The notes under the pieces are model-generated. The model saw nothing but the letters and a program-made list of their open reading frames with translations. It did not search any database and was not told the origin of the DNA. DNA of 64,000 bases from contig OX467088.1 in assembly GCA_950106755.1 (NCBI GenBank), positions 12,508,001 to 12,572,000 on the forward strand, read 5' to 3'. Position numbers and translations under genes: made by a program. This document shows, in pieces, positions 47,581 to 58,378 of this stretch (position 1 is the stretch's first letter; each line of letters opens with the position of its first letter). Source of the DNA: Climacium dendroides. Taxonomy: Eukaryota; Streptophyta; Bryopsida; Hypnales; Climaciaceae.

Positions 47581-48540
47581 GCAGAGTCACTTGCATGACA
47601 GGGGAACTTGAATGACAGACTCTGGCTCCAAGAATCCGAGTTTCATTCTCTCTTTTTAGGCAAAACCAAAAAAAATCTTGCTTCGCAAAGCAAATCTCTT
47701 CAATCAATAAACTTAGCTGTAAACAAGAATTTGTATCTGTTCAAATATTCTTCGACCTTCCCAAATTCACTCTCCAGAGTAAGCTCTCCAACTGGTCAAT
47801 TTCCCTCCATGCACTTTGTAATTAACTTCACTCTCTGCAAACTTACAGCGTATCTGCACTCCTTGTGAGCATTTTGGCAACAATTTTTTCCTGATCCTTG
47901 ACAGCATCGGGTGCACCTCAGATGGTTATTTCATCTCCGCGTACTCACAGCGTATGTGCACTCCTTGTGATCAATTTGGCAACATTTTTTTCCTGATCCT
48001 TGACAGCATACTCACAGCGTATCTGCACTCCTTGTGAACGATTTTGGCAACAGTTTTTTCCTGATCCTTGACAGCATGCATCGGGCGCACCTCAGATGGT
48101 TACTGTTTCAAGTGGCGGTTCACATTGAACTTTGCTATTTCCTGCTGCGGCAATCCAAAACAGTGGCGAGGAATGTCGGTCCGTCTGTCATCAAAGCTCA
48201 CACCTTTAACTTCCCTTCAGCTTACATCCATCATTTCTGCAACACTGCTGATTTTCTCAAAAGCCCAGGGGGGTGGGGTTTCGATTTCATTTGTTCAGGT
48301 GGATAGCAGCATAGACAATCATAACTGAACTGAATGATGAAGACACACAAAATCCAAGTATCTCCCAAGCCATCATTTTTTCTGTTTTTTCTTGGGCCTG
48401 TGAAGGCGGGCTTTGTCCTGCTGTTGTAAAGGCTGTGGCTGTCAGCGTTCCATCCATGAACAACTACTGAGTGAGGTAGGCTTAGGCTTCTCCTTTTTGC
48501 AGCCTTTTGGACAGAAGCTACTCTCCCCGATCTCATGCAT
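47580..48540. other. GC-richer island with three ~65-bp tandem units
   Basis: Base composition rises compared with the flanks and CpG reappears. Units beginning ACAGCGTATSTGCACTCCTTGTGA and ending TTTCCTGATCCTTGACAGCAT (kept short here as words) start at 47844, 47946 and 48013, with a GGTGCACCTCAGATGGTTA stretch after units 1 and 3. ORFs of 86-108 codons exist in several frames on both strands but none resembles a known family. It may be an unrecognised exon, a non-coding RNA or a gene remnant. Confidence 0.45.
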
Positions 48541-48880
48541 AAAGGTAGTAGGTCCATAAATCGACCACCTAAGAGCTGGAATTGAATTTTGGGGGAGGTA
48601 AAAGCTTCTCAAAATATTTTTCAGTGAATTTTCTTTGAAAGACAAGTAGAATTGGCAACTAACCCAAGTCATTTCATGTTTTTTGGAGCTTTGTGGAATT
48701 AGTTATGAAATTTTGAAGTGGAATTCAGCTCCAAAATCGCCCTCCTCCTAAAATGTACATTGTTTGATACATCAATGAAGGCTACAAAAAAGCAAGATGT
48801 ACAAATAGTGTACATTTCAAGAGGTTGGGCGGTTTTAGAGCCTGTGCGCTTTTAGAACCTCCTACCTTAAAATGAAACCC
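48540..48880. repeat. Single ~330-bp palindromic repeat, reverse orientation
   Basis: It is collinear with the reverse members of the 55-57 kb array: ACCACCTAAGAGCTG, TTGGGGGAGGT, CTAACCCAAGTC.TTTC, TGTGGAATTAGTTATGAA, TGTACATTGTTTG..TACATC and AGAACCTCCTACCTT. The central hairpin is intact. Confidence 0.85.
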
Positions 48881-51809
48881 AGGAACATCAAGTTGGAGCA
48901 GGCTTGTAAGCAAGGTTGTGGATTGGCATTCCATGTCTACGTACTAGACAGTGTGCCCTATGCTATTGCTACTATAGTCAAAAAATAAATAAAAGTAAAA
49001 AAATAATAATTTAGTTATTTTTTAGTTCTTAAAAACTTCGAAATGTGATACTCTTTTTGTTGTGAGTTGGAAGGCCATGAATTCAAGTTCGTGCATTCCT
49101 TCAATCTCACGGTGAGCTTTCTAATTGTACAAAGAATGCGACTAGGGGACGTATGGTCCAAAAGATCTCACTGCAATGAACAAAACAAGTAGACAAAATT
49201 CAAAGAGACTCGTTCAAGGTGTAGTTTAGAAACCAACTTTTTACTTCATTGAATTTTTGCACAAGGCTACATGGAGATTTGCATACTAGTTTCTACAATG
49301 TAATAGCAACAGAGAAAGGAACACCAAGTAAAATGCTTCCTTTGTTCCAAACTAATCTTCTAGTTGCTCAAAACTATAATCATTTTTGTTCTTGAAGATT
49401 CTATTAGTGAATGAATGATAACCTCCTTAAAATATTTAGAAACAAGTTGAAATTATAATGCTATTTTCAACCTTGATTTGGAAGGTCATTTTAAGATGAA
49501 GGGAGTACCACTTTTATTAAAAGAAAGTGAGCATGATGAGCTTGAAATGCTCAAGGTGCAAAAAAAACTTACCTAGAAGATTGGTGATTGCCAATCTTCT
49601 TAAGATTGATCGTGACCTTCTATTCTATTGAAGGAGTTGGCAATTGTCAACACCCTTGAAGATATTTTGAGAATTTTTTGTCAACAAGAACATAGGAAGA
49701 CCTCAATAAAGGGAACTTATTCTTTATCTTCAACTACAACAAATTTTTCAATTAAAATTTGTTGTGCTTGTAGATACTAAACTATCCAAGTATTTAGAGG
49801 TTCAATTGTTCAAATTTTGGCAACTTGTATCCTTTGTAGGTTTTTTAGGCCTTGCAAAGTCAATATGTTACCAATATCTTAATTTGCAAGTTTTAGTAGT
49901 TGCAATTTGATTTCTCATTGCATGAGCTCTTTTAACAAAATTGATATTGCCATAGCAATCAAGTAATACGTCAAATTGTGATGAAAGTTTTTTCACATTT
50001 AAAATTAGGGGGCTCATAAGTAGGTTGAGAAAGACACAACAAGGTCATACATAATATCCATGACTATATCTAATGTTGTAGCCTTCTAGCAAGTATTAAA
50101 AAAATTGAAATGAAAATGAAAACAAGCAACACAAGTCATTGTTGATTGGTTGAAATTCCTAAGTAAGTGATGTAGACACTAACTTCACATTTTCATTTGC
50201 AATGGGATGATCTTGTGAAGTAGATGCAATAATCCTCCATTCTTTTCATTAATGTAGACTATAATAATTCTTAAATATGAGACTTGTGGAAAATTATATA
50301 CAATACTAAAATATAAGCAAAATATATAGATGTTCAAGCACAACAAAAATACAACAATCATAGAAATTGGGACATCCTAATAATTACAAGAAGTTTGCCA
50401 TGAAAAATAGAGTGCAATTAGTTTAGTCCATTGTTACATTGTTATAGAAGTAAAATGTAGAAATAGCTATTAATTGCAATAAAAAAAATTAAAAAACAAT
50501 AGGTTGTAATAGATACAAAGTATCACATATAAATAAGGATAGGCTTTATAGAAAAAGTAAACGCTTTATATGCAACTACCTTGCCTTTGTATGTGTTTAG
50601 ATTTGCATAAGATCAGTTGGAATTCAATAAATTCAATGAAAAGTTCCATGCCTTTCAATATTTGACCTGGTCAACTTCAAATTGCTAAAAGAAAAATAGA
50701 ATTATTTTGATCTATGACGTGGATAATAAAACAAACTTCTTGTGCTTCATTTCATTGTCAAAAACAAAAGGAACCATCTTCAACTCTAAAATTAGGTTTA
50801 AAATAAAAGAGATATGTAATTTGGGACAATTGAAATAAACAAAATAGACTAGTACTATTGAACTGAGGGAGTATTTTATTTGACAAGCTAATTAATAACA
50901 AAATATAATTAAAAAAAACTTAACTAAGATTCTTTAAAAATTGAATCAAATTTATGTAATTATTGTAACAAACTTTTATTATATGTTGACTTCAAAAGGT
51001 TCTAAAGTTCTTATACTATCAAATTTAGATAATTTAAACATTTCTAGATAAATTGTCAATTTTAATTGAAAATGTCATGTTAGATGAAATTTGAAGCCAA
51101 TAGAAGATTCTGGGTTCCTATGAGTTCCTGAACTACATGGAACTCTAGGAACTCTGCCAAATCAACAATTTGACATGGCCAAGACCCTAACATGTCAAAT
51201 AATATTAGTTAATTTTTTTGAATTTTTGAATTTTTTTTAAATTATTATTTTATTATTTTTATATTCTGACACGTTCTCAACCTTAGGAACAAGCTTGAAA
51301 TAGCCTTCCCAAGGCCTCAAATTTCTTCTAATGTATTGCTTGTAAACTTCCAAAGTAAATAAATAGTATTGATAAAAGTGAGTTGAAATTTTATTTGGCA
51401 TAACATGATATAACAATGTACTAGGAATCCAAAAATATTATTGAAGATTCAAGAATGTAGGCTAAAATGAAATTTCAATAGGTACCTACAATCTTAATTT
51501 TTGAAAAGATATTTTGGATGTATTTTTTAAGATAGGAAAATAATTGATTTTATGACAAATTTAATTTTTTATTTTAATCATTGTCCAAGATCAATGAATT
51601 TTCTTGAAAAAATAAAAAATAATAAGATTCGATTTCAAATTATATAAGGTTAATTTAGCTTTTAGATTGTAATATGACTTGAAGATCATAGAAAAAAATA
51701 GATTAATGAAGACATATCACTCTATTTTTTCATTACAATTTATAGTATCTATTTCAAATTGAAAGTACTTCAAAATACAATAAATAAATTTGGTTCTCAA
51801 AATATACCC
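48881..51809. other. AT-rich intergenic, nothing recognised
   Basis: There are no ORFs of note. A weak pair of Stowaway-like words (CTTCCTTTGTTCCAAACTAA near 49338 and TGAAGGGAGTA near 49498) could be the ends of a decayed MITE, but the arms do not pair well. Confidence 0.5.
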
Positions 51810-51830
51810 TATGTGAAGGTCAAATTTGGC

Positions 51831-52749
51831 TTAACCCCTAAATGCTCAACTGCATTTTTTTGGCATTATAGCAATTTCGGGCAATTCACTACGAATGGAG
51901 ATTTCATTATTTTTCTTTGAAATTTTCACATAACATGTGCCCGAGGAGTAGCTTTAAGACCCAACAATTTTCATAACTTTTAAACACACAGTTAAAAAAT
52001 TATTGCATGATATGTCATTTTCAATGTTCAATGGACAGCTCAAAAAAATTCTGAAAAATCACTTTTTAAAAAAATAAAAATTTGAAATTGGTTTTCTAAA
52101 GTTATATATACATGAAAAGCTTCAAATCATTTCATTTTGATTTATGAGATGAAAGTTATGAGCAAATTTAGTTTGCGGATTCTCGACTCTAAAATTAACT
52201 TTGGAGTCCTTTATTGAATTCAATTTTAAATATTTTTTGAAAAAAATAAAATTCTAGGATGTAGATTGTATATTACAACATTACAACCATTGGGAATCTC
52301 ATTTTTCAGTTCCATAAATAAATTCTTAATAATTTAGTGTTTTGAATGATTGTCTATTTCTTTCTACTTACTATTTCTTTCCTACATGTTGTACAATTCT
52401 AAATGATCTCAATTTTTTTAAGCATGTAGCCAACTTGCCTTGAAGAATGAATTCATAGAGTAACCACCATTTTGGACATTTTTTCATACAAATGTGACCT
52501 TGTGAAGTGTAGCTGTCCGATTTTTTGCAAGGACAAAAAAAAGATTTTTGTAAATTCAAATGCTAATATTTTGCAATATACGTGGTGGAAATTTCTGAAA
52601 ATTTTCCCACATCTTCTCAAACAAGTGTACTTCAAGATCCTATGGTTACATGTGTCTAGAAAAATTTCCTAAAATTTGGTACTTGTCCTAAAAATGGCAG
52701 TTTTTGAGTGTTTTGGGTGAAAACATAGTCCAATACATTTAGGGGTTAA
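51831..52749 (-). mobile_element. TTAA-flanked TIR element, family P1, copy 3 (reverse, 919 bp)
   Basis: It has TTAACCCCTAAA at the left and TTTAGGGGTTAA at the right. The internal order is the reverse complement of 26985-27910. TTAA is at both borders. It is inserted in the internal TTAA of the surrounding MITE. Confidence 0.9.
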
Positions 52750-53311
52750 ATAATCCCTAAAGGACCAAATGTCCATTGAATGTACATAGATGATCTTGGA
52801 TAGGTGAGTATGAAGTCATTTTCAAATGGATGTTCTTCAAATTTTGACAAATGATATGAACATGTATCCCTATATGGGTATATATATTTTCGATTAGGTA
52901 AATTTATGTTGCCTGAACTTTGGAGGCAGCCTAGGCAGTTTCAACAACATGCACAAAACTCATCTTTTGCTTTTAAAATTTTGCAAGTATATAACTTATA
53001 TGATACGAGATGCAATTTTTTTTTTAAATAACCATGTGTAGTGTAAAAATCTCACTTTGTGAGGGTTTAAAGGCTACTATCCATGTTCCATAATGTCAAA
53101 AAAAAAATTCTTTTGACTTCAAGCATTATAATATTTTAATCTAGGTGGTGAAAGTTTTGGAAATTTTTTTCACACATTCTCATGGTAGTTTAGTAAAAAT
53201 TTGTATGGTTGAATTTTGAAAAAAAAAAAAATTTCATTTTTTGTCACTGCCATAAAAAGTGGTAGTTTTTCACACATGTGCTCAAAATGTGTTTTGGTCC
53301 TTTAGTAATCA
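52750..53311. mobile_element. TTAA-type element, family P3, abutting copy 3
   Basis: The left end TAATCCCTAAAGGACCAAA and right end TTTTGGTCCTTTAGTAATCA match over about 15 bp. The outermost bases look like TTAACCCC after C-to-T changes. The body differs from P1. It shares the insertion point with the P1 copy. Confidence 0.7.
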
Positions 53312-53435
53312 AGTCAGTTTTGTAAAAAAAAGTACTACATATCATCTTGTGAATGGTGTGAGGTGATGTTGGCCCTGAGAATTTAACGTGGAAATTCAAT
53401 TTTGTCACCTAAGTGCCAAATCAAACCTTCACATA

Positions 53436-55120
53436 TCAATAATAGCTCATTATTGTAATGAAAAACTACTCTACAAATTAGCTATATCCTTGCAACATTG
53501 ACTTGTTTTTTTAGTAAGATTCTAGTCAATCTTCCTTATATGCAACATTTGTGGATACAAATCCTCCTCCTCTACAATTCACAACAAGAATTTGACTTCA
53601 AATTACACTTTGAATTAGGCTTCAAAGTGGAGTCATCTTGGTGTTAAGGGTTGCTTGAATTTTGATGTGCACTTGTATAAGGTAAAACAACCCATTGTGG
53701 TCAAATGACCCATAGTGGACACCTAGGAAATCACCCCATTATGGGATTTTTTAGTATGTGAGATTTGGACCACAATGCATGTATTTCATGACAGTAATGG
53801 AGTGCATGATTAGCAATCTTATTAGGAACTTTCAACTTTTCAATGTGAAATAATTGTAAGAATTGACTTTCAGGCCTTCCATATTAGAAAATATTATGAT
53901 TGCTTTAGGTAAACAAGATGAGCATTTAATTTAGGATTCAGATTTTATTTGTTTGGGGTAGTCTACAAACTGTTTTGGGTCATGATACATTGAACACTTC
54001 AAAAATTCATAGCAAATTCATGCTTCATCAAAAAAACATAATTTCAATTGTTTTGATTATTTCTCACACTTATCTTTATGTGGGAAAAAAATTGAAAATT
54101 TTGATCAACTACATAACGCCAAATTCTTAATTTTGACCACAATGAACTATTTTACCTACTCAATTTTTCAAGTACTAAGGTAACATCACTTGGAATCATA
54201 AAAATGTGTCTTATAAAGTAGGTTTTGGCAACAAGTAAACTATTTGTCAAAGATCTGTATTCGCCCTTTTAACCCTTACAAGTTTCTTATAGGGTTTGTA
54301 GAATTGGAGTTTTTTTCTTTTTTTAAAACACATGGACAATTTCCATTGATAGAAGGAAAAATTACAAGGAACCAAAGGAACAAGTCTTTAACAAAAATTA
54401 ACTATGGTTTGAGAGAAATCTATTGTAAGCATAAGATCTTCTTTGATGCAAGTTTTTCCTTTTCTATCCCTATGGAGTTGTTGAGAACCTTGCACAAAAA
54501 TCATGAAACATTGAGTGACTATGCTACACTAAAAACTATATTTAGTATTACCTATGCTAATTGGTTTTTTAATGTTGTAAATTTTTACTCTTGATTAATA
54601 TTTTTATCAACTATGTTTATATATAGATCCTCTTCTTTGAATAGTATTGATATCTATCTGTCCTAATAAGTTGTAACCTTGAGTAAATAGTTAGTACGTA
54701 GATAATACTAAACTTACACAGTTTTTAGTAGCTTTTCAAGAAACTAGGATGTATTTCATTGATTTTTTTGACTTGTATTTTAATTTCTTGAAGACATTTA
54801 TAATTCCCCCAATGGGCATCAAGTCTATAATTAACTAAAGGGGTTATAAACCACGCATAAAATATGAAGTGTTCTTCAGTCTAAATGCTTTTAAAATTTC
54901 TCTTTGTTGATGACATATGAATTCATCATGTTGCCATTTCATTTTTTTAACACGAATAATATGTTTACATCTACAAATTTGTACATGATTCACTCATTCC
55001 GTTTTGATGATTTCATCTATATTTGTAATGATCATCGTCCATCAATTTACCAAGATCCAACAAAAGTTAATTTTAAACAAGAAATCAAAAATTTACTTTA
55101 TAAGAAATATTCACCATTAA
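53436..55120. other. AT-rich intergenic, nothing recognised
   Basis: A 116-codon plus-strand ORF at 54244 is rich in Phe, Lys and Asn with no recognisable motif, and I do not call it a gene. Confidence 0.5.
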
Positions 55121-57155
55121 GGTAGGAGGCTCTAAAAGCCAGTTTAAATTCTAAATTCGTCCACCTCCTCAAATGTACACCATTTGTACATGTTTCTTCT
55201 TTGTTGTACCAGCAATGTAAAAAATAATGTACATTTGAGGAGGGGGGCGATTTTGGAGCCCTAATTATGCCAATTCAACTTCAAAAGTTCATAAGTAATT
55301 CCACAAAGCTCCAAAACATATGAAATGACTTAGGTTAGATGCCAATTCTACATGTCCTTTACTTAAAATTTACTGAAAAATTAATTTCAAGAAGCTTTAC
55401 CTCCCCCAAATTCAGGTTTCAACTCTTAGGTGGACGATTTGTGAACCTCCTATGGTAGGAGGTTCTAAAAGCGCACAAGCTCTATAACCGCCCACCTCTT
55501 GAAATGTACATCATTTGTACATCTTTCTTTTTTGTAGCCTTCATTGATGTACAAACAATGTACATTTGAGGAGGTGGGCAATTTTGAAGCCCTAATTACA
55601 CCATTTCAACTTCAAAAGTTCATAACTAATTTCACGAAGCTCCAAAAAACATGAAACGACTTGGGTTAGATGCCAATTCCACTTTACTTTCACGTAAAAT
55701 TGACTGAAAATTTAATTTCAAGAAGTTTCACCTCCCCCAATTCAGGGTTCAGCTCTTAGGTGGACCATTTGTGAACCTCCTATGGTAGGAGGTTCTAAAA
55801 GCGCACAAGCTCTATAATCACCCACCTCTTGAAATGTGCATTATTTGTACATCTTTCTTTTTTGTAGCCTTCACTGATGTACAAACAATGTACATTTCAG
55901 GAGGTGGGCGATTCTAAAGCCCTAATTATGCCATTTCAACTTCAGAAATTCATAACTAATTTCACGAAGCTCCAAAAAACATGAAACGACTTGGGTTAGA
56001 TGCCAATTCCACTTCTCTTTCACGTACAATTTGTTGAAAATTTAATTTCAAGAAGTTTCTCCTCCCCCAATTCAGGTTTCAGCTCTTCGATGGTCGCTTT
56101 ATAGACCTCCTCCCAGACACGTAAGTATTGTCAGATTGGCAAAACTTAAATTGGTCGCTACATGACCTGCACTTCCTGCGACACGAAGGCTGCGTCAAAC
56201 GCATGTGCAGTCATGGCAGGATTCCGTATGCAGGACATCTCCAGAAACAAACTCCAGCCAGCCTGTGCCTTGCTTCGTTGGAGCATCTCTCCACTCTTTC
56301 AATTCGCGAAGGGAAGGGAGGAGGTCCACAAATCGCCCACCTACTAAGCGCTGAAACCTGAATTGGGGGAGGTGAAAATTCTTGAAATTAATTTTTGAGT
56401 CAATTTTCACATGAAAGACAAGTGGAATTGGCATCTAACCCAAGTCGTTTCGTATGTTTTGGAGCTTCGTGGAATTAGTTATGAATTTCTGAAGTTGAAA
56501 TGGCATAATTAGGGCTCTAGAATCGCCCACCTAACAAGAGCTGAAACCTGAATTGGGGGAGGTGAAACTTCTTGAAATTAATTTTTCAGTCAATTTTACG
56601 TGGAAGACAAGTGGAATTCGCATCTAACCCAAGTCGTTTTATGTGTTTTGGAGTTTCGTGGAATTAGTTATGAATTTCTGAAGTTGGAATGGTGTAATTA
56701 GGGCTCCAGAATCGCCCACCTCCTCCTGAAATGTACATTGTTTGTACATCAGTTAGTGAAGGCTACAAAAAAGAAAGATGTACAAATAATGCACATTTCA
56801 AGAGGTGGGCGGTTTAAAACCTCCTAACTTAAGAAGTCCACAAATCGCCCACCTAAGAGCTGAAACTGAATTTTAGGGAGGTGAAGCTTCTTGAAATTAA
56901 TTTATCAGTAAATTTCATGTGAAAGACATGTAGAATTGGCATCTAACCCAAGTTGTTTCATATTTTTCGGAGCTTTGTGGAATTAGTTATGAATTTTTGA
57001 AGTTGAAATGGCATAGGGCTCTCAAATCGCCCACCTCCTAAAATGTACATTGTTTGTACACTTCTAAAGGCTATGAAAAAGCAACATGTACAAATAGTGT
57101 ACATTTGAGGAGGTGGGCGGTTTTAGAACATGTGTGCTTTTAGAACCTCCTACCT
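55121..57155. repeat. Compound inverted array of ~330-bp palindromic repeats
   Basis: Three head-to-tail units in one orientation (about 55121-55453, 55454-55783, 55784-56112) face two partial and one fuller unit in the opposite orientation (about 56316-56530, 56531-56826, 56830-57155). Each full unit starts GGTAGGAGGTTCTAAAAGCG, holds a hairpin of GTACAT-rich arms around a TTCTTTTTTGTAGCCTTC loop, and ends GTGAACCTCCTATG. The AGGAGGTTC ends mirror each other. There is no coding sequence. Single members lie at 48540, 46765 and 57833. Confidence 0.9.
56113..56315. other. GC-richer unique core between the two arms of the array
   Basis: About 200 bp with much higher GC and CpG than either arm (for example CTGCGACACGAAGGCTGCGT and CAATTCGCGAAGGGAAGGG). 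It does not belong to the repeat unit. Plus-strand frames are open for 60-77 codons, too short to judge. The word GTGCAGTCATGGCA also occurs near 57181. It may be a captured gene fragment. Confidence 0.5.
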
Positions 57156-57202
57156 TACAAGATTGGACCAAGCAAAAGAGTGCAGTCATGGCATCGCCCG
57201 GT

Positions 57203-57831
57203 TTAACCCCTGAGGCACTAAATTTTGGTGTTGAGGAAACTTTGAAGTTAGATAAAACCTAACCAAGTTTCTATTTTTAATGGTTCATATTTTTGCAAAA
57301 GTTTTTTGAAAGTTTAGATTTAGCATCAAAAATTTGATTTTCAAAATGATTGATTATGATTTTTCTATCCATGATTTTGTGCAAGGGTGTCCATTGCAAT
57401 CTTGACTTTCGATAGTGTCAAGGGCTTTTAGAAATGAGCCTAAAATACTCTAGATCTTGGAGAAAAAATCACATTAAAAATTCATTTAAAAAAATTATAG
57501 AGTAGATTTTGAAAAGCTATAAATTGATTGGAGATATGCATATTAGTCCCTTTATCCTTGTATTTTTTTGGTGACCAACTTTTAAGATTTGACATGTAAA
57601 AAGAGGATTGAAAGACTTTAAATTGCTTTCACAATTTTAATACCTTCATGATCAAACATTATAATCTTTCAATCCATAAATGATGTTGTTGTGTTTTCTT
57701 TTTCCATGTGATTTCTAATATGTCTAGTTTGAATTTTTAAAATGATACAAATTATCAAGATGTTGACTTTTTGTTCAATTTAGAACAAATTTTTGGAAGC
57801 TTAAAAAGGGCCTTGGGCATTTAGGGGGTAA
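57203..57831. mobile_element. TTAA-type TIR element, family P4 (629 bp)
   Basis: It starts TTAACCCCTGAGGCACTAAA and ends GGGCATTTAGGGGGTAA. The right TTAA is degraded to GTAA. The body is unrelated to P1-P3 by eye and has no ORF. Confidence 0.7.
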
Positions 57832-57832
57832 G

Positions 57833-58140
57833 GTAGTCCACTCTAAAAGTGCCCATGTTCTAAAAGTGAACATGATATAGAGGTACATTTTGCTTTCCTC
57901 AATGTATCAATAGTGTACATTTCAAGAGATGGTTGTTTATAGCATTGCATTTCAACTTCAAAAATGTGTAACTAATTCCACAAAGGTGCCAAGAACATGG
58001 TAAAAAAAACTTAGGATAATTATATGCCAATTTTGCATTTTTCTTCCTACAAAAATTTATTTCAAGGAGTTAAGATTCCTCTAAAAGGCAATCAAATCTT
58101 AAATAGTTGCTTCTAATAGCATATCCTTATGGTGAGCCCT
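57833..58140. repeat. Diverged member of the ~330-bp palindromic repeat family
   Basis: It has CTCTAAAAGTG, GTACATTTTGC.TTCCTCAATGTA, GTACATTTCAAGAGATGG, AACTAATTCCACAAAGG and AGGAGTTAAGATTCCTCT, in the order of 46765-47075. Confidence 0.7.
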
Positions 58141-58161
58141 ACCTCCTAGATCTCCCCCATT

Positions 58162-58375
58162 CACTACAAGAAAAGCAGTCCGAAATGACAAAAACTGGTC
58201 GGAAATGACAAAAATCAGCTAGTCCTAATCTACAGAAAATTGACAGATTTTTGTCAATTTAGGCAATTTTATGTAGATTCGGACAGTTTCTGTCATTTCG
58301 GACTGAAATTCGTCAAATTTCTGTAGATTAGGACTAGCTGATTTCTGTCATTTCGGACGTGTTTCTCTTGTAGTG
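58162..58375. mobile_element. CACTA-type MITE, TSD ATT (214 bp)
   Basis: The ends are CACTACAAGAAAAGCAGTCC and GGACGTGTTTCTCTTGTAGTG. The internal inverted repeats are CGAAATGACA and TGTCATTTCGG, and CTAGTCCTAATCTACAGAAA with its mirror. The target duplication ATT is at 58159-58161 and 58376-58378. The arms are nearly perfect, so it is the youngest-looking CACTA copy here. Confidence 0.95.
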
Positions 58376-58378
58376 ATT

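Larger units (their letters stand above)
51810..53435. mobile_element. MITE of the TATGTGAAGG family split by two nested elements
   Basis: The left part (51810-51830, TATGTGAAGGTCAAATTTGG) and right part (53312-53435, ending CCAAATCAAACCTTCACATA) together match 46582-46722. The match breaks exactly at the internal TTAA, now filled by 51831-52749 and 52750-53311. Confidence 0.85.

Noticed and set aside
49338..49508. Possible Stowaway MITE
   Set aside because: CTTCCTTTGTTCCAAACTAA and GATGAAGGGAGTA resemble decayed ends, but the arms do not pair and no TA duplication is clear.
54244..54594. 116-codon plus-strand ORF
   Set aside because: It has no motif and an AT-driven composition; a single open frame of this size is plausible by chance in 64 kb.
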